A stretch of 64,000 nucleotides of DNA from Chromatiaceae bacterium (lineage in GTDB: Bacteria > Pseudomonadota > Gammaproteobacteria > Chromatiales > Chromatiaceae). Position 1 is the first letter of the stretch. The number at the start of each line of letters is the position of its first letter. The position numbers and the translations under genes are program-made. Location: NCBI GenBank assembly GCA_022340805.1, contig JAJDNF010000054.1, positions 1-64,000 of the forward strand, in the 5' to 3' direction. Positions 20,283-29,855 of this stretch are shown in pieces. Below the pieces are notes generated by a model. The model saw only the letters and a program-made list of their open reading frames with translations. It had not been told where the DNA came from and did no database searches.

Positions 20283-21704
20283 TCAGGCGGCGTCGGCTGC
20301 GCTGTTCGCTGCGGGCGTCGCCTCGATCTCTACCACTGAGATGTCGTCCGACGGCGGCGCCAGGTTCACGTGCTCCATTACCGCCTCGATCAATGCCGGC
20401 AACTTGGGCGCGGCCAGGCCCCGGTCCATCAGGAGTCCCTGGAGGCGCGCAATCCCCCACATCTGGCCCTCGATATTCTCGGCCTCGGTGAGGCCGTCGG
20501 TGTAGGCGTACAGCAGATCGCCCTGATGCAGGGAGAGCCTGTATGCGTGGGCCTCGAATTCCTGTTCGTCGAGTACGCCCAGCGGGACGCTGTTGGAGGC
20601 AACCTCCTCGTAAGCCGCAGCGCCCCGGCGCTGCACCAGGATTGGTGGCAGACCACCGTTCCAGAGGTGCACGGTGCGCCGGTCCGCGGACAGCTCCACG
20701 AGCACGGCGCAACAAAAGTAGCCGACTGGCAGCAGTTGGCGCAGCTTCTTGTTGAGCTCGGCAGCGATGCACTGCACCGGCAGGCCTTTCGCGGCCATGG
20801 CCAGAAACACGGACGAGGCCGGCAGCGCGCCGAGTGCGGCGGGCAGCCCGTGTCCGGTGAAATCGCCGAGAAAGACATAGGCCTGACCCGACGGCCCGCG
20901 TGCGGTCTGGGTGAGATCGCCGGATAGACTGCCCATCGACTGGTTCCAGCAGTGGATCCCGGCCAGCTTGTGGTCTCCGCCCAGGATCAGCTGGCGGAAC
21001 ACGTGCTTGGCCAATGCCTCCTCCTGCTCGATCAGGTCCTGTTGCCGCGCCAGCGTGGCGTTGTGCCGGTGCAGCTCGTCGTTGGTCGCGGTGAGTTGCT
21101 GCACCAGCTGTTCCGAGCGGTACTTGGCTGCGGTGCTGGCGACCAGGGAATCGGCGTAGCGCTTCGCGGTCAGGGCGAGTGCCGGCAGGAACAGCGCGAA
21201 CAGCAGTGCCTCGGGCGAGCCCTCCAACCCGCTGGTATAGAGCCGGGCGCTGATCGTGGTGAAGCCGGTCGAGGCCCACAGCACGAGGTATTGGGAGAAA
21301 TACACACCGTAGGAGGTGATTGCCGCCATCAGCACGAAACCCGGGATCAGGGTCTGCAGCTGCAGCACATAACTGTCCGCCCCCTGCAGCGAAATCAGTG
21401 GGATACTGCCCCAGGCGATACCTGCCAGGGCCGCGGTCCAACCATGCCGGCGCAGCCAGTGCTGCTCCGGGTGGCGTCGGATGTCGGCGCGGAAGAATCG
21501 CCTGAACAGTTGGAAGCGCAGCGCCGTGACCAGCAACACTGCGCCCAGCCAGACCAGGGATGCCGGGCCCGGCGCCGCGCCCAGGAATACCGCGGTGCAG
21601 GCGACTGCGCTGAGGGATGCCACGATCGAAGCCGCGTGGGCCTGCCTGAACAGCAGCCTGAGGCGCTGATGCTCGATCGGCTCAAGGGCGTTGTTGTTCG
21701 GCAT
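20283..21704 (-). CDS. membrane-bound PP2C/SpoIIE-type serine/threonine phosphatase
   Basis: 473 residues from ATG at 21704 (MPNNNALEPIEHQRLRLLF); ATG at 21746 is an alternative. About six hydrophobic segments fill residues 30-190. A coiled-coil-like linker follows (about 200-250, LVQQLTATNDELHRHNATLA), then a C-terminal PP2C/SpoIIE phosphatase domain with the metal-binding VFLGDFTGHGLPAALGALPA, LLYAYTDGLTEAEN and PPSDDISVVEI. Such proteins dephosphorylate anti-sigma-factor antagonists or related regulators in partner-switch systems. No partner kinase or STAS gene is adjacent. Divergent from the DUF302 gene, convergent with groEL. Confidence 0.85.
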   Translation of the reverse strand: MPNNNALEPIEHQRLRLLFRQAHAASIVASLSAVACTAVFLGAAPGPASLVWLGAVLLVTALRFQLFRRFFRADIRRHPEQHWLRRHGWTAALAGIAWGSIPLISLQGADSYVLQLQTLIPGFVLMAAITSYGVYFSQYLVLWASTGFTTISARLYTSGLEGSPEALLFALFLPALALTAKRYADSLVASTAAKYRSEQLVQQLTATNDELHRHNATLARQQDLIEQEEALAKHVFRQLILGGDHKLAGIHCWNQSMGSLSGDLTQTARGPSGQAYVFLGDFTGHGLPAALGALPASSVFLAMAAKGLPVQCIAAELNKKLRQLLPVGYFCCAVLVELSADRRTVHLWNGGLPPILVQRRGAAAYEEVASNSVPLGVLDEQEFEAHAYRLSLHQGDLLYAYTDGLTEAENIEGQMWGIARLQGLLMDRGLAAPKLPALIEAVMEHVNLAPPSDDISVVEIEATPAANSAADAA

Positions 21705-21803
21705 GCGCGAAATAGCGGCGGTGCCGGACCGGTCTTTAACCCGCATGGGTGCGCGAGGCGGGCGCCCGGACGGCCAGATGAACACACCATAGAGGATCGC
21801 AAG

Positions 21804-22259
21804 ATGAAACAAATCACTCGGCTGACGGCCATGCTGCTGGCATTCTCGGGCGCCGTGGCGCATGCCGCGGACGGGCTCGTCACGCTGCCCAGCGCGCACT
21901 CCGTCGGCGAGACCACGGACCGTCTGGAGAAGGGGCTGAATGCAGCTGGCTTCCGCGTCTTCGCGCGCATCGATCATGCGGCCGGCGCCAAGTCGGTCGG
22001 TATACCGCTGGCCCCGACTGAGCTGCTGATCTTCGGCAAGCCGGACGCGGGTACCTTGTTGATGCAGAGCCAGCGCACGGTGGGCATAGATCTGCCGTTG
22101 AAGTATCTTGTCTGGGAAGATGCCGACGGCAAGGTGACGGTGGGTTGGAACGATCCGGCCTGGATAAGCGCGCGCCACGGTATCGCGGACAAGGCGGCGG
22201 TCGTGCAGAAGATGCAGGGGGCGCTGAAGAAATTTGCGATTGAGGCCTCCCAGCCCTGA
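21804..22259 (+). CDS. exported DUF302 protein
   Basis: 151 residues. The signal peptide (MKQITRLTAMLLAFSGAVAHA) ends in Ala-His-Ala. The mature part is a DUF302 domain, with the family pattern GFRVFARIDHAAGAKSVG, PTELLIFGKPDAGTLLMQ and PLKYLVWEDADGKVTVGWND. The function of DUF302 is not established; it may bind small ligands. The stop codon shares one base with the glnE start (TGATG), implying co-translation with glnE, an unexpected partner for a periplasmic protein. Confidence 0.88.
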   Translation: MKQITRLTAMLLAFSGAVAHAADGLVTLPSAHSVGETTDRLEKGLNAAGFRVFARIDHAAGAKSVGIPLAPTELLIFGKPDAGTLLMQSQRTVGIDLPLKYLVWEDADGKVTVGWNDPAWISARHGIADKAAVVQKMQGALKKFAIEASQP

Positions 22260-25102
22260 TGAATGAAGAGTCGGCCGCCGCACGGCTGGAACGTTACCGC
22301 AGCAGCTGGCAGGCAACGCCCGCTGTTGCCGAGCTGGCGCCAGACCTGCCCGACAGCGGACAGTTGGAGCAGGTCTGGCGTTTCAGTGACTATGTCGCCC
22401 AGGTCTGCCTGCGCAGACCGCAACTGCTAGCAGACCTGTACAGGCGTGGCCTGCTCGACCGCCCGTACCTGGCCGGCGAAATGGCCGGGGGGCTGGCCGC
22501 GGCCTTGCAGGATGTCGCTGACGAGGCGGCCCTCGAGGCCGTCGTGCGGCGCTTCCGGCAGCGCGAAATGGTGCGCATCATCTGGCGCGATCTGCTCGGT
22601 GCGGCGCCGCTCGATGAGACCCTCGAGGACCTCTCGGAGCTGGCCGATGTGTGCATCCAACAGGCGCTGGCGCTGCTGCACGGTTGGGCAGTGGCCCGAT
22701 CGGGCGTGCCGCGCAGCGCCGACGGGGCCGCCCAGCAATTGATTGTGCTGGGCATGGGCAAGCTGGGTGCGCGCGAGCTGAACCTGTCCTCGGACATCGA
22801 CCTGATCTTCTGTTTTCCTGAACACGGTGCGACGGACGGCGAGCGTCCGGTCGAGAACGAGCAGTTTTTCGTCCGGCTCGGCCGCCAGCTGATCAACGTG
22901 CTCAGCAGGCAGACCCCGGACGGCTTCGCGTTCCGGGTCGACATGCGCCTGCGGCCGTTCGGCGAATCCGGGCCGCTGGTCGCCACCTTCGACGCGATGG
23001 AGAACTACTACCATTCGCAGGCGCGCGACTGGGAGCGCTATGCGATGGTCAAGGCACGCGCGATCAGCGGTGACGCGGCCGACGTCGATGCACTGATGGC
23101 CATGCTGCGCGCGTTCGTCTACCGGCGTTACATCGACTTCGGCGTGATCGAGTCGATCCGTGACATGAAACGCATGATCGAGCGCGAGCTGCACAAGAAG
23201 GGCATGGACGCCAACGTCAAGCTGGGCGAGGGCGGCATCCGCGAGATCGAGTTCATCGGCCAGGCATTCCAGCTGGTGCGCGGCGGACGTGAATCTGACC
23301 TGCAGTTGCGGCCGATCCAGCCGGTTCTCGTGCGCTTGGGCGAGAAGGACATCCTGCCGGGGTTCGCGGTGCGCGAGCTGCTCGATGCCTATCGCTTCCT
23401 GCGCCTGACTGAGAACCGGATCCAGGCCTGGAAGGACGAGCAGAACCACCGGCTGCCGGCCGATGCCGTCGGCCAGGCCCGGCTCGCGGCCAGCATGGGG
23501 TTTGCCAGCTGGGAGGCGTTCAGCGCGGTGCTCGCGCGGCACCGCCGCCGGGTGCACGAGCAGTTCGGGCACGTGTTCGTCGCCCCACAGGCCGAGCAAT
23601 CCGAGCACGAGAGTGCGTTGGCGGCCAGCTGGCGGGCCAAGGCCGAAGATCCTGCGGTGATCGCCGTGTTGCAGCTGGCCGGTTTCGTTGATGCCCCCGG
23701 CACCCTTGGCAAGCTCGTGGATTTCCGCCAGACGCTGGCGGTGAAGGCCTTGCCGGCCCGGGGGCGCGCCAAGCTGGACCAGCTGATGCCGTCGGTGATC
23801 GAGGCCGCCGCACAGGTCCAGGACCCCGACGTCACCCTCGACCGGCTGCTGCGGCTGATCGCTGCGGTCGTGCGCCGCACGGCCTATCTCGATCTGCTGG
23901 TGGAAAACCCGCTGGCCCTGTCCCAGCTGGTGCGACTGCTCGGTGAGAGCAGCTGGGTAGTGTCACAGCTGATCCGCCAGCCTTTGCTGCTCGACGAACT
24001 GCTCGACCCCCGACGTCTGTATTCCCCGCTGCATGGCAGCGACCTGCAGGTTGAGTTGCGCACGCTGCTGTCGGCGGTGGCGGAGGACGACCTCGAGCAG
24101 GAGATGGAGCGCCTGCGCCAGTTCTCCCAGGGCAACCGCCTGCGGGTCGCGGCCGCGGACATTGTTGGCGCGATACCGCTGATGGTGGTCAGCGACTTCC
24201 TGACCGAGATCGCCGAGGTCACGCTGCAGCAGGTGCAGCGCAGTGCCTGGCGCGACCTGGTCCGCAAGCACGGCCGGCCCGGCGGCCTGGGCGACATGGA
24301 CAGCGGTTTCGCGGTGATCGGCTACGGCAAGCTGGGTGGGATCGAGCTCGGATACGGTTCCGACCTCGACCTGGTCTTCCTGCACGGCAGCACGGACGTC
24401 AACGCGATGACCGAGGGACCGCGCAGTGTGGCCAACGACGTGTTCTATGCGCGCATGGGGCAGCGTCTGGTCCACATGCTGACCACGCGCACGCCGTCCG
24501 GCCTGCTGTACGAGGCGGACATGCGTCTGCGTCCAAACGGCAACTCGGGGCAGTTGGTGAGCTCGTTGAATGCGTTCGAGAAATACCAGATCAGCGATGC
24601 CTGGACCTGGGAGCACCAGGCCCTGGTACGCGCGCGCGCGGTAGCCGGTGACCCGCTGGTGCAGGCGCGCTTCAAGGCGATCCGCCACCAGGTGTTGTGC
24701 CTGCCGCGCGACCCGGACAAGCTGCTCGATGAGGTGCGCGACATGCGCCAGAAGATGCGCGACAGCCTGGATCGCAGCGACGGCGAGAGCTTTCATATCA
24801 AACAGGGTGCGGGTGGCCTGGTCGACATCGAATTCCTGGTCCAGTACGCGGTGCTGCGCTGGGCGAACGAACACCCCGATCTGACCGAGTGGACCGATAA
24901 TGCGCGCCTGCTGCAGCGCCTGGCCGCGCACCGGCTGCTGCCCGAAGGTGCCGCCGACCAGCTGTGGAACGCCTATCAGTTGTACCGCGGCGTGGTGCAT
25001 CGCCGTGCCCTGCAGGAGGTCGGCTCGCTGGTGCCGGCTGTTCAGCTGGTCGAGGAACGGGCCATGGTGCGCGACATCTGGGATGGGGTGATGGGGCGTT
25101 AG
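22259..25102 (+). CDS. glnE: glutamine synthetase adenylyltransferase/deadenylylase
   Basis: 947 residues, full length. GlnE attaches AMP to glutamine synthetase and removes it again, under control of PII and glutamine. Both nucleotidyltransferase domains are present: GMGKLGARELNLSSDIDLIF (from about residue 163), the deadenylylating half, and GYGKLGGIELGYGSDLDLVF (from about 686), the adenylylating half. Each has the G-S-D-x-D type active site, and each is followed by a GlnD PII-uridylyltransferase-like helical domain. Confidence 0.97.
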   Translation: MNEESAAARLERYRSSWQATPAVAELAPDLPDSGQLEQVWRFSDYVAQVCLRRPQLLADLYRRGLLDRPYLAGEMAGGLAAALQDVADEAALEAVVRRFRQREMVRIIWRDLLGAAPLDETLEDLSELADVCIQQALALLHGWAVARSGVPRSADGAAQQLIVLGMGKLGARELNLSSDIDLIFCFPEHGATDGERPVENEQFFVRLGRQLINVLSRQTPDGFAFRVDMRLRPFGESGPLVATFDAMENYYHSQARDWERYAMVKARAISGDAADVDALMAMLRAFVYRRYIDFGVIESIRDMKRMIERELHKKGMDANVKLGEGGIREIEFIGQAFQLVRGGRESDLQLRPIQPVLVRLGEKDILPGFAVRELLDAYRFLRLTENRIQAWKDEQNHRLPADAVGQARLAASMGFASWEAFSAVLARHRRRVHEQFGHVFVAPQAEQSEHESALAASWRAKAEDPAVIAVLQLAGFVDAPGTLGKLVDFRQTLAVKALPARGRAKLDQLMPSVIEAAAQVQDPDVTLDRLLRLIAAVVRRTAYLDLLVENPLALSQLVRLLGESSWVVSQLIRQPLLLDELLDPRRLYSPLHGSDLQVELRTLLSAVAEDDLEQEMERLRQFSQGNRLRVAAADIVGAIPLMVVSDFLTEIAEVTLQQVQRSAWRDLVRKHGRPGGLGDMDSGFAVIGYGKLGGIELGYGSDLDLVFLHGSTDVNAMTEGPRSVANDVFYARMGQRLVHMLTTRTPSGLLYEADMRLRPNGNSGQLVSSLNAFEKYQISDAWTWEHQALVRARAVAGDPLVQARFKAIRHQVLCLPRDPDKLLDEVRDMRQKMRDSLDRSDGESFHIKQGAGGLVDIEFLVQYAVLRWANEHPDLTEWTDNARLLQRLAAHRLLPEGAADQLWNAYQLYRGVVHRRALQEVGSLVPAVQLVEERAMVRDIWDGVMGR

Positions 25103-25172
25103 TCCGCAGCCGGGGCTGGTTCGAGCCGATCCGTGGATGATGGCCGGTCGGCGGCTTACGGCCTGCGGCCCG

Positions 25173-25205
25173 ATCCACCCTGCCACGCTGCTGCGCAGGG
25201 TGGAT
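25173..25205. repeat. 11-bp perfect hairpin between glnE and ilvE
   Basis: ATCCACCCTGC (25173-25183) pairs exactly with GCAGGGTGGAT (25195-25205) around an 11-base loop. It stands 70 bases after the glnE stop. There is no T-tract, so termination is uncertain; an RNA-stabilising hairpin or a dispersed repeat copy is also possible. Confidence 0.45.
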
Positions 25206-25348
25206 TGGCACAGCGCTGATCGAGCACGCCCCTTATCCCGGGGACCTCGCCCCCCGCTCCCGGTTTGTGTTTCAATAGCGGGCTATGCGGCACGGGCGCG
25301 GGGCGCCTGCAGCCCCGCACCGTCCCGACTTTTCTGGAGTTTCTTAAG

Positions 25349-26272
25349 ATGCAAACGATGGCAGATCGCGATGGCCTGATCTGGCTCGACGGCGAGATGG
25401 TCCCCTGGCGCGAGGCCAAGACCCACGTGCTGACCCACACCCTGCACTACGGTATGGGAGTGTTCGAAGGGGTACGCGCCTACCACGCCGAACAGGGAAC
25501 GGCGATCTTCCGTCTCGAGGAACACACTGATCGGCTGTACCGCTCCGCGCACATTCTCGGGATGCCGATGCCGTTCGAACGCGAGGAACTCAATCAGGCG
25601 CAACGCCGCGCGGTGCGCGAGAACAAGCTCGATTCCGCCTACATCCGTCCGATGTGTTTCTACGGTTCCGAGGGGATGGGCCTGCGTGCAGACAATCTCA
25701 AGGTGCACTGCATGGTCGCTGCCTGGGCCTGGGGCGCCTACCTGGGTGAGGAGGGCATGACCAAGGGCATTCGCATTCGCGTGTCCTCGTTTACCCGGCA
25801 CCACGTGAACATCACCATGTGTCGGGCCAAGGCCAACGGCAATTACATGAACTCGATGCTGGCACTGCGCGAGGCGCTGGACACGGGCTACGACGAGGCG
25901 CTGTTGCTGGATGCGAACGGTTTCGTCATGGAAGGGTCCGGCGAGAACATCTTCATCGTGCGCGACGGTGTGCTGTACACCCCGGACCTGACCTCGTGCC
26001 TGGACGGCATAACGCGCCGCACCGTGATAAAGCTCGCCGAAGAAGAGGGGCTCAAGGTGGTCGAGCGGCGCATCACGCGTGACGAGGTGTATATAGCCGA
26101 CGAGGCCTTCTTTACCGGTACGGCCGCCGAGGTGACCCCGATCCGCGAGGTCGATGGACGCAAGATCGGCGGCGGCAGCCGTGGGCCGATCACCGAGCGC
26201 CTGCAGAGCAAATACTTCGATGTGGTGCATGGGCGCAGCCCGGCGCACACCGACTGGCTCAGCCCGGTCTGA
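25349..26272 (+). CDS. ilvE: branched-chain amino acid aminotransferase (class IV)
   Basis: 307 residues from ATG at 25349, after a CTGGAG ribosome-binding site. It is a PLP enzyme transaminating Leu, Ile and Val with 2-oxoglutarate in the cytoplasm. Fold type IV signatures are present: HTLHYGMGVFEGVRAY, the catalytic lysine in CRAKANGNYMNSMLALREAL, DEALLLDANGFVMEGSGENIF and EAFFTGTAAEVTPIREVD. Length matches E. coli IlvE (309). Confidence 0.95.
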   Translation: MQTMADRDGLIWLDGEMVPWREAKTHVLTHTLHYGMGVFEGVRAYHAEQGTAIFRLEEHTDRLYRSAHILGMPMPFEREELNQAQRRAVRENKLDSAYIRPMCFYGSEGMGLRADNLKVHCMVAAWAWGAYLGEEGMTKGIRIRVSSFTRHHVNITMCRAKANGNYMNSMLALREALDTGYDEALLLDANGFVMEGSGENIFIVRDGVLYTPDLTSCLDGITRRTVIKLAEEEGLKVVERRITRDEVYIADEAFFTGTAAEVTPIREVDGRKIGGGSRGPITERLQSKYFDVVHGRSPAHTDWLSPV

Positions 26273-26306
26273 ATCGCCCCTCGCGCCTGAAGCATTGGAG
26301 ACAAGC

Positions 26307-26495
26307 ATGAGCACCACAACTGCCAAGCCGAGCAAGGCTGCGGTCATCAAGGTCAACCGCGCCGATCTGCCATTGTCCTGCCCGCGTCCCGAGGACGAGG
26401 TGTGGAACATGCACCCAAGGGTATATCTGCCGATCGACAAGACCGGCGAGGCGACCTGTCCCTACTGCGGTGCGCGCTACGCGCTCAGCGACTGA
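26307..26495 (+). CDS. small zf-CHCC zinc-finger protein
   Basis: 62 residues from ATG at 26307. Metal ligands follow the C-x(n)-H-x(n)-C-x-x-C pattern: Cys in LSCPRPEDEVW, His in NMHPRVYL, then CPYC. This matches the zf-CHCC family (PF10276), related to the small subunit NDUFS6 of complex I but found alone in bacteria, often near LPS and ilvE/waa genes. Its specific role here is unknown. It lies 34 bases downstream of ilvE, probably co-transcribed. Confidence 0.85.
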   Translation: MSTTTAKPSKAAVIKVNRADLPLSCPRPEDEVWNMHPRVYLPIDKTGEATCPYCGARYALSD

Positions 26496-26643
26496 GCGGG
26501 TGGCACGCTTCTTCTGGGTAGCCGGTGTCGGGTGCCACATCGCGAATGCCGCTTACCGGCGGTGAACCAGCTCTACCCGGTCCCGCGGGCGCGCCCGCAG
26601 TGCGTCGTATTGGGCCGCCGGGCGGGCTTCGCTGACTGACGCC

Positions 26644-27546
26644 ATGGACTGGAACCTGATTCGTCCACGCACCTGGCCACTGTGGTTGGCGTTTGGCGTG
26701 TTGCGCGTCGTCATCGTGCTGCCCTTTCCGCTACTCGTCAGTTTGGGGCGCGCTATGGGCCGGCTGTTGCTGCCCCTGGCGCGCGGCCGGGCGGCCATTG
26801 CGCGACGCAACATCGAGTTGTGTTTTCCGGAGCTGGACGGCGTGGCGCGTGAGCAGCTGTTGCGCGATCATTTCGCCGCGCTGGGTATCTCATTGATGGA
26901 GTTCGGGCTGGCCTGGTGGGCCAGCGATCGCCGGCTCGCCGGCCTCGGTGAAGTCGTAGGGCTGGAAAATCTCGAGTCGGCGGCGCGTGCCGGGAAGGGT
27001 GTCCTGATGCTGTCGGCCCATTTCACCTGCCTGGAACTGTGCGGCAGGCTGCTGACGCGGCATTTCGCCTTTGTCGCGATGTACCGGCCGAGCGACAATC
27101 CGGTGGTCGAATACCTGATGGCCAGGGCCCGTGCCCGCGCCACCACCGGTATCATTCCGCGCGACGACGTGAAAGCGGTGATCCGGAGCCTGCGTCGGGG
27201 CAATACCGTCTGGTACGCGCCAGACCAGAATACCGGGCGCAGAAAGGCCGTATTCGTCGACTTCTTCGGCCATAAGGTCGCCACTACACCGGCCACATCG
27301 CGCCTCGCGGGCATGACCGGCGCCCGGGTCGTGCCATTCAAGGTCGCGCGCAAGCGGGATGGCAGTGGTTATCTGCTCACCCTCGAGGCGCCGCTGGAGG
27401 ATTTCCCGAGTGGTGACCAGCTGGCAGACACGCAGCGCACCAACGATGTCATCGAGCGATGGGTGCGCGAGTATCCGGAACAGTACCTGTGGATCCACCG
27501 GCGCTTTCGCACGCGCCCCGATCGGTCCGATCCGAAGATCTATTGA
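26644..27546 (+). CDS. LpxL/LpxM-like lipid A late acyltransferase
   Basis: 300 residues. One N-terminal membrane anchor (PLWLAFGVLRVVIVLPFPLLVSL) precedes the acyltransferase domain. The catalytic His-x4-Glu motif is in LSAHFTCLELC, followed by the substrate region AMYRPSDNPVVEYLM, YAPDQNTGRRKAVFVDFFG and the C-terminal YPEQYLWIHRRFRTRP typical of HtrB/LpxL. It adds a secondary acyl chain to Kdo2-lipid IVA at the inner membrane; which position (LpxL or LpxM role) cannot be told. Convergent with gspD. Confidence 0.9.
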   Translation: MDWNLIRPRTWPLWLAFGVLRVVIVLPFPLLVSLGRAMGRLLLPLARGRAAIARRNIELCFPELDGVAREQLLRDHFAALGISLMEFGLAWWASDRRLAGLGEVVGLENLESAARAGKGVLMLSAHFTCLELCGRLLTRHFAFVAMYRPSDNPVVEYLMARARARATTGIIPRDDVKAVIRSLRRGNTVWYAPDQNTGRRKAVFVDFFGHKVATTPATSRLAGMTGARVVPFKVARKRDGSGYLLTLEAPLEDFPSGDQLADTQRTNDVIERWVREYPEQYLWIHRRFRTRPDRSDPKIY

Positions 27547-27595
27547 GTGCCGGCTTGCCGGCCCGGTGCGGCAGTCTCGCGCTGTTGACCCCGGC

Positions 27596-29833
27596 TCAGA
27601 AGGCGCCTTCCAGACTCTGCATCCGCGAGCGAAAGTCCGCAGTCACCCTCGCCACGTCGTCGGTATTGACGATCACCCGCGGGGTCAGGATCACGACCAG
27701 CTCGTTACGCGTGCTTGCGCCGTTTTGCTGCCCGAACAGCCAGCCTACGCCGCGGACATCCTTGAGCCCGGGCAGGCCGCCCGAGCCGTTTTCCCTGCGA
27801 TCCCTGATTAAGCCGCCCAGGACCACAGCCTGGCCGTCCTGCACCGCCACGGAGCTGGATATCTTGCGCGTCGTGATGGTCGGTGAATCCAGCGTCGAGG
27901 TCCTGGTCGCGGACACATCGCTGACCTCCTGGTCGACCTCCATGGTCACCAGGCCGCCCGGCGTCACCCGTGGGGTGACCTCGAGCACTATGCCGGTATC
28001 GCGGTATTGGATGGTGTTGATGACATTGGCGTTCTCTATGGTGCTTTGCTGCTGCTGGGTCGCGATCGGAACCTGGTCGCCGACCTGGATGCGCGCGGTG
28101 CCGTTGTCCAGCACCATGACCGAGGGCGAGGACAGGACGTTGATCAGCGAGTCCTCGGCAAGGGCGCTGAACACGAGACGTACCGTGTCCACCGGGTTGA
28201 TGACCGCAAAGTTGAAGCCCGGGAAAATGCCCCCCAGGCCGGCGGAGCTGGCCGAATCGAGGGTCCCGTCCAGGCTGTAGGTGGCCTTGTTGCCGTTGTA
28301 GTTGGTATTGAAGAACCATTGCAGGCCGAATTTCAGGTCGCCTTCCAGTTTGACCTCGATGATGGTGGCCTCGATCATCACCTGCAGCGGTGGAATATCC
28401 AGCTGCGTGAGGGCCTTTTCGATCTTGCGGTACTCCTTGCTCGTGGCAGTGATCAGCAGGGAGTTACGCGATTCGTCGGCCACGATACGTATGCCTTCGT
28501 CCACCAGTTCACTGTCCTGGCCGGCGCGCTGGCGGATTGGGGCCGCCGTCGGCAAGGCGGCCGGAGCGCCGGCGGTAGTGTCGGTGGCCGCTGGAGCGCT
28601 GAGGGTGACCGGCCGCTCATTGGGTGCCAGGTTGGCGGAGGTCTTCCCGGCAACCGTGGCGCGCGCCCCGCCGACGACCTGACTCAGCAGCTCAGCCAGC
28701 GTCGCCGCTTCGCCGCTCTTTACCCGATAGACATACAGCTCGCGTTCTTCGCCGCCACCGACCGCGTCGATCCGGTCGAGGCGCTCGATCCATTGTCCGA
28801 TGGTCCTGAGATAGTCCGCCTGTGGTGTGACCACCAACAGGCCGTTGGCCGAATCCACCACCGCGATGCGAAACATCCCCTGCAACGCGCTGGTCCCGGT
28901 GGCGCCCAGGATGGCCTGCAGCTTGGTCTCGACATCGCCGGGCCTGGCGTTGTGCAGCGGAAAGAAACCGACCGACACACCCTTGACCCAGTCCACGTCG
29001 AACACCTCGATGGCATCGAGGATGTTGCCCATTTCCATGCCGGTTCCGGCAATTATCAGCAGATTGCGCATCGTGTCGACGCGAATGATGCTGTTTACCG
29101 GCGCGATCGGCTGCAGGATCTCGGCCATCTCTGCCGCGGAGATATAGGCCAACGGCACCACGCGCAGCGAATAGCCCGACGGCAGCGGCACATTGTTGCC
29201 ACCCAGCTGCGGCGAGAGCTGGCCCCGGACCGCCTTGTCCAACGGCACGACGCGGTAGGTGTCGCCGCTCTTCACCGCGGCAAAACCGTGGATCCGCAGC
29301 AGGGTTTCCAGGGTCGGCAGCAGGTCTTGCTGCCTCAGCGGCCGGGTGGTCTGTATCGTGACCGAGCCCTGGACCGCCGGATCCAGTACATAGTTGACCT
29401 TCAGCAGGTCACCGAGCACCACCGAGACCACTTCATTCAGGTCGGCGTTCTGGAAGTTGAGCGTGATGTCGCCGGGCTCGCCCGACGGCGGCGCCGCACC
29501 CGCAGCGGGCGCAGCGACGAATTTCCCTGTGCCGCGATAGACCAGGGGACGGCTTGCTGCGGCCTCATCCTGCCCCGGTGTGGCGGTCGACGCTGCTGAA
29601 CCGGCTGATGACCCTTGTGCCGTTGCGGCATCGTATTTTCCCCAGGCCGTCGAGTGGCCTCCCTCGGCCGCCAGCTCCGGCCAGAGGGCTTTCGGCTTGT
29701 CTGCCTTCCAGCTGGCGCAGCCGCCGAGCAGCAGGGTCAGGCCCAGTGACAGCAGCAATGTGCGGCCCGGGAACGGGGACACTCCAGTCGTCTTGATCGA
29801 ATCCTTCATCGCGTGTTGCTGCTCTTCAATCAT
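27596..29833 (-). CDS. gspD: type II secretion system secretin GspD (lipoprotein form)
   Basis: 745 residues (ATG at 29809 is an alternative start). A lipobox, LLLGGCASW, shows the secretin is itself lipidated, as reported for XpsD. N-domains follow: N0 from ITLNFQNADLNEVVSVVLG, then N1-N3 repeats. The C-terminal secretin pore domain contains VPIATQQQQSTIENANV, ITTRKISSSVAVQDGQAVVL and ends ELVVILTPRVI. It forms the outer-membrane channel of the type II system. Last gene of the E-to-D operon. Confidence 0.95.
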   Translation of the reverse strand: MIEEQQHAMKDSIKTTGVSPFPGRTLLLSLGLTLLLGGCASWKADKPKALWPELAAEGGHSTAWGKYDAATAQGSSAGSAASTATPGQDEAAASRPLVYRGTGKFVAAPAAGAAPPSGEPGDITLNFQNADLNEVVSVVLGDLLKVNYVLDPAVQGSVTIQTTRPLRQQDLLPTLETLLRIHGFAAVKSGDTYRVVPLDKAVRGQLSPQLGGNNVPLPSGYSLRVVPLAYISAAEMAEILQPIAPVNSIIRVDTMRNLLIIAGTGMEMGNILDAIEVFDVDWVKGVSVGFFPLHNARPGDVETKLQAILGATGTSALQGMFRIAVVDSANGLLVVTPQADYLRTIGQWIERLDRIDAVGGGEERELYVYRVKSGEAATLAELLSQVVGGARATVAGKTSANLAPNERPVTLSAPAATDTTAGAPAALPTAAPIRQRAGQDSELVDEGIRIVADESRNSLLITATSKEYRKIEKALTQLDIPPLQVMIEATIIEVKLEGDLKFGLQWFFNTNYNGNKATYSLDGTLDSASSAGLGGIFPGFNFAVINPVDTVRLVFSALAEDSLINVLSSPSVMVLDNGTARIQVGDQVPIATQQQQSTIENANVINTIQYRDTGIVLEVTPRVTPGGLVTMEVDQEVSDVSATRTSTLDSPTITTRKISSSVAVQDGQAVVLGGLIRDRRENGSGGLPGLKDVRGVGWLFGQQNGASTRNELVVILTPRVIVNTDDVARVTADFRSRMQSLEGAF

Positions 29834-29855
29834 GGGTCAGCGCCCTTGGCGCATG

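Noticed and set aside
28007..29599. Plus-strand open frame of about 530 codons opposite gspD
   Set aside because: The minus-strand gspD is unambiguous; the antisense translation is rich in His, Arg and Gln without any motif.
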